A stretch of 64,000 bases of DNA. It comes from Bryoerythrophyllum caledonicum (lineage: Eukaryota; Streptophyta; Bryopsida; Pottiales; Pottiaceae). The stretch lies in the NCBI GenBank assembly GCA_963971425.1, contig OZ020524.1, positions 20,637,022-20,701,021 of the forward strand, given 5' to 3'. Numbering within the stretch: the stretch's first letter is position 1; every line of letters begins with the position of its first letter. This document shows, in pieces, positions 59,397 through 64,000 of this stretch. The position numbers and the translations under genes are program-made. Below the pieces are notes generated by a model. That model had not been told where the DNA came from and did no database searches. It saw nothing but the letters and a program-made list of their open reading frames with translations.

Positions 59397-60003
59397 GTTC
59401 AAACCCCGCCATGGTTGAGAGATTCTTCGGTTGATATACATAAAAATTGCTACAACCCGAAAATCATCCATCCAAAGCACGGTACAAATTATAGTTTTTA
59501 ACATTGGAAATTTAATTTATTTCTCGGAGAAATAGTCAAGGTAATATAGCATCATGTATACATTAAAACTGAACGACCCTAAACGCCTTCACATAAACTA
59601 CAAATTCAATTGGTCCACTATTAAAATTCTATGCAGTCTCCGGTTCGAATCCTAGAACGATATAGGTCCGCAATGGCAAGATGAGTTTGAATTGTAGTTT
59701 TGTAGATTTTCATAGTCACCCATGTTTCAAATGGACCCATTTTTTAAAGCAAGTTTATTACAAACTTATCAATGTTTCAATCCAAAAATTTCAACAATTT
59801 CCACGTGGCATTCTCATGGCAAAGAATTGGTGTAATGTAGCATATTTCTTACATATAACTTAAAAACTAGCCCCTTCATATATACTAAACCCTTAACCCT
59901 AAACCTAAGGGTGCTCTTTTCCAACTCCGATTTCGAATCTAGTTTTACTTTTTCAAACATATTTTCAATCCAAATACAATTTAACATTAACCCCTAAACG
60001 TCC

Positions 60004-61065
60004 GGCCAGTGCGAACTGACCCCTTCGTTGGGAGTGTTTGGATGAAGGGAGGTCAATCCGCCCCCGAACCTCGTTTGTCCCCATCCCTCTCCCCAACCAA
60101 CCCTTCGCTCGGCCCTTTCCTGTGCTTGCTTTCTCCACCCTCCCCCCATACCCGCCCAATCGCCTCTCGATACCCAACCTCTCCTCTCGCCCAAACCCTC
60201 CTCTCTCCTCTACAAACCAGGTGTGTTGTGGTAATCTTAATAAGATCAAGCTCCACAAAACGAACGCAAAACTTTAATTTGCAAAATAAAAAGAACGCAC
60301 TCATCTGCAGTGCTATATGTGCTTCACGGGCTAGTTTGTATGAAAAGTCTTCGGGTGATGTGTAATGTTCTGTGAGTGTATTGCACTACGTTCATAGCAT
60401 ATTAGAGCTAGTTCACAGCATCAGATGTCAAACCCACTCTCGTTGTACCACATTTGGTTAATCAAGTTAGCTAAAGTTGAAGTTTGGGGTGAAACAAAAT
60501 GTGAGTGCTGCTTGCTAGAACATATTGTTTGCAGTTGGGGTGTTGGCTTCTAGGTAGCCAACCTTGGTAGGGAGGATTAAGGTTGATTATGGTACCCTCT
60601 GGCGGCAACAAATGGGATCACCATCAGGATAATGCATATGACTGATTTCCTTGAAGAAGCCACCAACTGCATCATCTGTTCTCTACAATTAGTCAAGAAC
60701 TTCACATTCTCCTATGAAACTCAAATGGTTGAGCCCATGCATCTTGCAGCAGTAGATCTTAATTGACATGACCACTTCATAATGTGTTCCACTATCTAGC
60801 TTGACTCTGGATGTGCTTGAATGATTTCGTAAGTGTTTGAACCTGACATGGTCTTTGGGCAAGAGGGGAGGCTGAGGGCGAGAGGAGAGGTTGGGTATCG
60901 AGAGGCGATGGGGCGGGTATGGGGGGAGGGTGGAGAAAACAAGCACCGGGGAAGGGCCGAGCGAAGGGCTTGTCGGGTAGAGGGATGGGGACGAACGAGG
61001 TTCGGGGGCAGATTGACTTCCCTTCATCCAAGCGGTCCCAACGAGGGGGTCAGTTTACTCTGGCC
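60004..61065. mobile_element. Non-autonomous MULE-like element
   Basis: 1062 bp with inverted repeats of about 215 bp: GGCCAGTGCGAACTGACCCC at the left and GGCCAGAGTAAACTGACCCC (complement) at the right, both continuing through CCCCGAACCTCGTT and CTCTCGATACCCAACCTCTC. The flanks CTAAACGTCC (59994-60003) and CTAAACGACC (61066-61075) match at 9 of 10 positions, a Mutator-like duplication. The interior (60220-60840) has no gene. Same terminus family as 26004-26282. Confidence 0.75.
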
Positions 61066-61159
61066 CTAAACGACCTTGGGGGGTTGAAAGAATGGTAAAA
61101 AGAAGGAAAAAAAAAGGAAAAAAATGGAAAAAGAACCCAAAAAAAAACAGTCCCAGGAG

Positions 61160-61412
61160 GCTGGCGGACGCGAGACCGGCGGTCAGCCATATGGCGGACG
61201 GCCTGCCGGCGCGGTTGGCCAGGCTCGGCCGACGGCCGGTATGGACGGCCGGCCCATAGGCCGACCGCCGGCCCGGTGGGCCCAACCGATTGGCCGTCCG
61301 CCGGTTCGGACGGCCGCCCGGTTAGGTTAGGCGGCCGTCCGCATATACATGCGGACGGCCGCCCGGTTAGGTTAGGCGGCCGTCCGAATATACATGCGGA
61401 CGGCCACTTCTT
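61160..61412 (+). promoter_or_regulatory. GGCCGTCCG promoter module of copy B
   Basis: Dense CGGACGGCC/GGCCGTCCG repeats, including two tandem units of GGTTAGGTTAGGCGGCCGTCC plus ATATACATGCGGACGGCC (about 61318-61410). An AATATACAT may serve as TATA box, followed by a CT-rich leader as in the other two modules. Confidence 0.55.
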
Positions 61413-61610
61413 TTTCCCTCACTTCCTCTCCTCTCATGCCGAGTCGGATGTGCTGTAGTTACAGTTTTCTGTACTTGTTGCTCTTACTAGGTGAGGAGAC
61501 GGGGGTCCTTTTATTGTGACCGGATAAACCGTTTTTTAATTTCCCAAACCATTTATTCACGAATTAATACCGGAGTGTCCGCGTTTGTTTTTTTAAAAGC
61601 AAGCGTTATC

Positions 61611-64000
61611 ATGGCAACGGAGAAGCAGATTGTGGTGGAAGATGTGAGTGAAATTGGAATGGGAGAGTCGAAGAAACGGTTCAAACAAAAAGGTGCTACT
61701 CATGATCTACGGTGGGAGATTTTGGACAATGAAGACATTCAGGCGGAGGAAGGTTGGAAGGTTGAAATGGATGAATACTGGGTATCTAAGACATGCAAGA
61801 AATACGTGAAGATGTACCACATCGATAAACTTTGGCCAAGAGATTGCCACATAAGTCATACGACTTACTTTGCTTGTAAGCCGTTGATGTGCAAAGATGA
61901 TCACTTCATTCATCGTGCGGAGGAGGCTTGACAGGCTTTGTTTGGGAATCGCCTAAGAAGCAAAGGGTTTTTCAATTATAGCCTACTATCAATGGTATAC
62001 ACCGAGGTTGTGTTGAAACGAAAGGTGGATTGGAGCACGTTTCCAACTACAAAACAATATCCGCTTAGGATTGGGCAAAAACAGAAGCATATTCCTGATT
62101 TATTCAATCCTGAATCAACCTTGACCAAGGCTATTTTGGAAGAGTTGAAGAAAAAGCCTCGTCAGATGACTGTGGTGGATACCATGCCGAATATACAACC
62201 ATCGGTGGAGGAGGTTGCCGTTGTGATGGAGTCTGACAAACATTTGGATATTGTGGTCGACAATATATTGTCAACCACAATTCCCAAAGAGACTTTGGAG
62301 ACAACGACGGTAGAAGACTCCGTACAATCAAATATTCTGAATATTGTGATTCTAAGAGGTGAAGACTATGGTAACGCGGAACGAGGGGGGGAGAATATAG
62401 ATGGAGAAGAAACCGTTGTTACAAATGTTCAAACTTTGGAAGGCATGGCATCAAAGACAATGGATGCCGGGCCAAGCACTTCAACGCGGGAAACATTGGA
62501 ACCAAATTCCAAGGACCCGATCATTGACAAGGATACTTTGATTTCCAATATTGAAGAAATGCTTCGAACAATGTCAAACAAGGATAAGTTGAAAGGCTTG
62601 CTCGACTTGAGTGTTAAGTGGACTGAAAAGTCCGCTCAGGTAACAGAATTTGGTCATCTAGTCGATCTGCGAAGTGATTCAAACGAATGGGACCAAATAC
62701 ATGGAATAATGAGAGTCGCACGTAATTTGGTGGACGGGGCCGAAATTCTTGCAGCAATGGCTCCTCATCTTCTAGAAATGGCTCATACGTTTTCAACTAT
62801 CACTCCGAGTGTGCTACAAGCCGCTGATGGCTTCGACACGTTGGCTTCCTTTATAACGCCAATGTTAAAAGACAGGATCGCGCTAACTCAGAAAGTGATG
62901 GATATGGAGGAGGAGGTCCATAAAAATGAAATGTTTACTAGACACCTTAAATGGGAATTAGAAAATAACAAGCGTATGCTGGAGGCCAGTAGGAGACGCA
63001 TTACAAGGATGTCGGAGAAGATGAATGCGCAGGTTCGTGAGGTGGATGTGGTAGTCATTGACGACAGCGCCGAAACTTCTGACGACCTTTCTCTTTCCAA
63101 GTTTGGAAGGAACGATGCAAAGGATGCCACACCGGTCAAATCTAACAGACCGGCTGAACCATCTTCTGTTCAATTGCCAGTACCAGCTGGGAGTAGCCAA
63201 GTATGGCCACCAGCGCTTGGAAAAGAAAAGGCGATAGTGGAAGATGAAGGGGAGATGGAATCAATGTCACAGAAGTTGAAGGTGGCAAATAAGGAGAGGG
63301 ACGAGGCACGAGCGGAACTAGAGACACTGCAGAGGACATTGAGATCGGTGGACGACACACCATGGAACGAGAACACAATGCCTTGGTTGGGTTGGGTTCA
63401 TCGCCTTCAAGATAGGGAGACCTTGGTCTCGAAAGCACGACATGATGTCAAAAAATTTGCCGCCGAATCACAAGAATCATGTGAACTCGTGGATACCTCA
63501 TTGGAGAGATTGAAGAAATTCGTTGGACAACGTGGACATGAGTCCACGAAGGTTACTATTTGGGGTGATGTACCGAAGATGATGGATCGCACAAACTATC
63601 ATCGGAAGGGAAAGAGCCATGGTATTGACTGGGCTTTAGAAGTGGAGGAAGGATGGGTGCCCTACAATACCTTCTCATCACATTTTCTAGAATCGGAGCG
63701 AAGAGTAATTCATACTTGCGACCCTGTCTCGGCATTCCTCAATGACAAATGCAGCTTGTGCCAAGATCATTTCGGTCCGGAAGGAGCGTATACGTTGGGC
63801 CAATGTAGCCATAATTTTCATATTACTTGCATTTCTGCAAGTTCTATGATACAATCGGCGTGTCCTATGTATCGCTCTCCAATTAGCACAAGATTCTACG
63901 AAGTGATGGGGATAAGAGATGTTATGCCACCGGGGCACGAGTTCAACCGATGGAATCTCCCCTTGGATCAACTTCCGAAGAAATCCTTGAACTATCGTGA
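61611..64000 (+). CDS. KYVKM-KLWPR family protein with coiled coil and RING-like finger, copy B (open at window end)
   Basis: The ATG at 61611 starts MATEKQIVVEDVSEIGMGES. One frame is open to the right edge, nearly 800 codons, apart from one TGA at 61929-61931 (likely an old CGA). The N-terminal domain has TCKKYVKMYHIDKLWPR and then MVYTEVVLKRKVDWSTFP, both aligned with copy A. The middle is acidic and disordered. Helical segments from about 62540 to 63350 (RIALTQKVMDMEEEVHKNEM, LKVANKERDEARAELETLQR) form coiled coils. Near the end is a RING-like finger CSLCQDHFGPEGAYTLGQCS with HNFHITC and CPMY, the last Cys missing. The finger and following SPISTRFYEVMG resemble the finger at 8.1 kb. Ligase or scaffold function is inference. 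With one stop it may be a very young pseudogene. Confidence 0.65.

Noticed and set aside
1-64000. tRNA or rRNA genes
   Set aside because: No cloverleaf with box A/box B or rRNA core segment was noticed on reading; a covariance-model scan would be decisive.

Overview
The window comes from a land-plant nuclear genome, most likely a bryophyte or another seed-free plant. The evidence is a plant-style, many-intron HAT1 histone acetyltransferase gene, a SUVR4-type SET domain, an ankyrin/PGG membrane-protein locus, and MULE, CACTA and LINE elements. The lineage call is inference; nothing here fixes the genus. Coding density is low. Most of the sequence is mobile elements, their relics and AT-rich repeats, and one 200-base N gap lies at 59197-59396.

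Layout. 1-2002: right part of a CACTA-like DNA transposon, abutting another element-like ORF (2003-2506). 2893-9539, minus strand: a long gene whose splice phases join an N-terminal domain, a coiled coil, a RING-type finger and a Ser/Pro/Lys-rich linker, followed directly by SUVR4-type pre-SET, SET and post-SET exons. Three tandem ~400-bp repeats (9838-10925) lie upstream of it. 12.5-25.8 kb: a duplicated ankyrin-repeat/PGG locus, both copies broken, with MITEs, two non-LTR retrotransposon tails with 14-bp target duplications, and a Tc1 (DD34E) transposon nested in other small elements. 26-28.1 kb: a small MULE-like MITE and an AT-rich repeat family.

28731-41935 holds HAT1, nearly complete, lacking only its first exon. 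A 9.9-kb Mutator-like element (28873-38778) sits inside one HAT1 intron, flanked by a perfect 9-bp duplication. It carries a MULE transposase on the plus strand and a Ulp1 (C48) protease gene on the minus strand, the combination known from KAONASHI-type MULEs. It is peppered with the motif CGATAA/TTATCG.

42-50 kb is repeats and low-complexity sequence. 50-64 kb contains a BED-finger fragment, an intact protein-kinase-like gene (51200-52684), a LINE 3' relic (55.9-57.0 kb), and two paralogous genes (57468-58699 minus; 61611-64000 plus, open at the window edge) sharing a CxxCK(K/R)YVKM-KLWPR signature. The kinase-like gene and both paralogues are preceded by the same GC-rich GGCCGTCCG-repeat promoter module. 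The plus-strand paralogue ends in a coiled coil and RING-like finger resembling the one joined to the SET domain at 8 kb. This promoter-sharing gene family, and its possible link to the RING-SET gene, is the best candidate for an undescribed system.

Gene positions come from reading splice sites and frames by eye. No database search was run, and homology calls rest on remembered family motifs.
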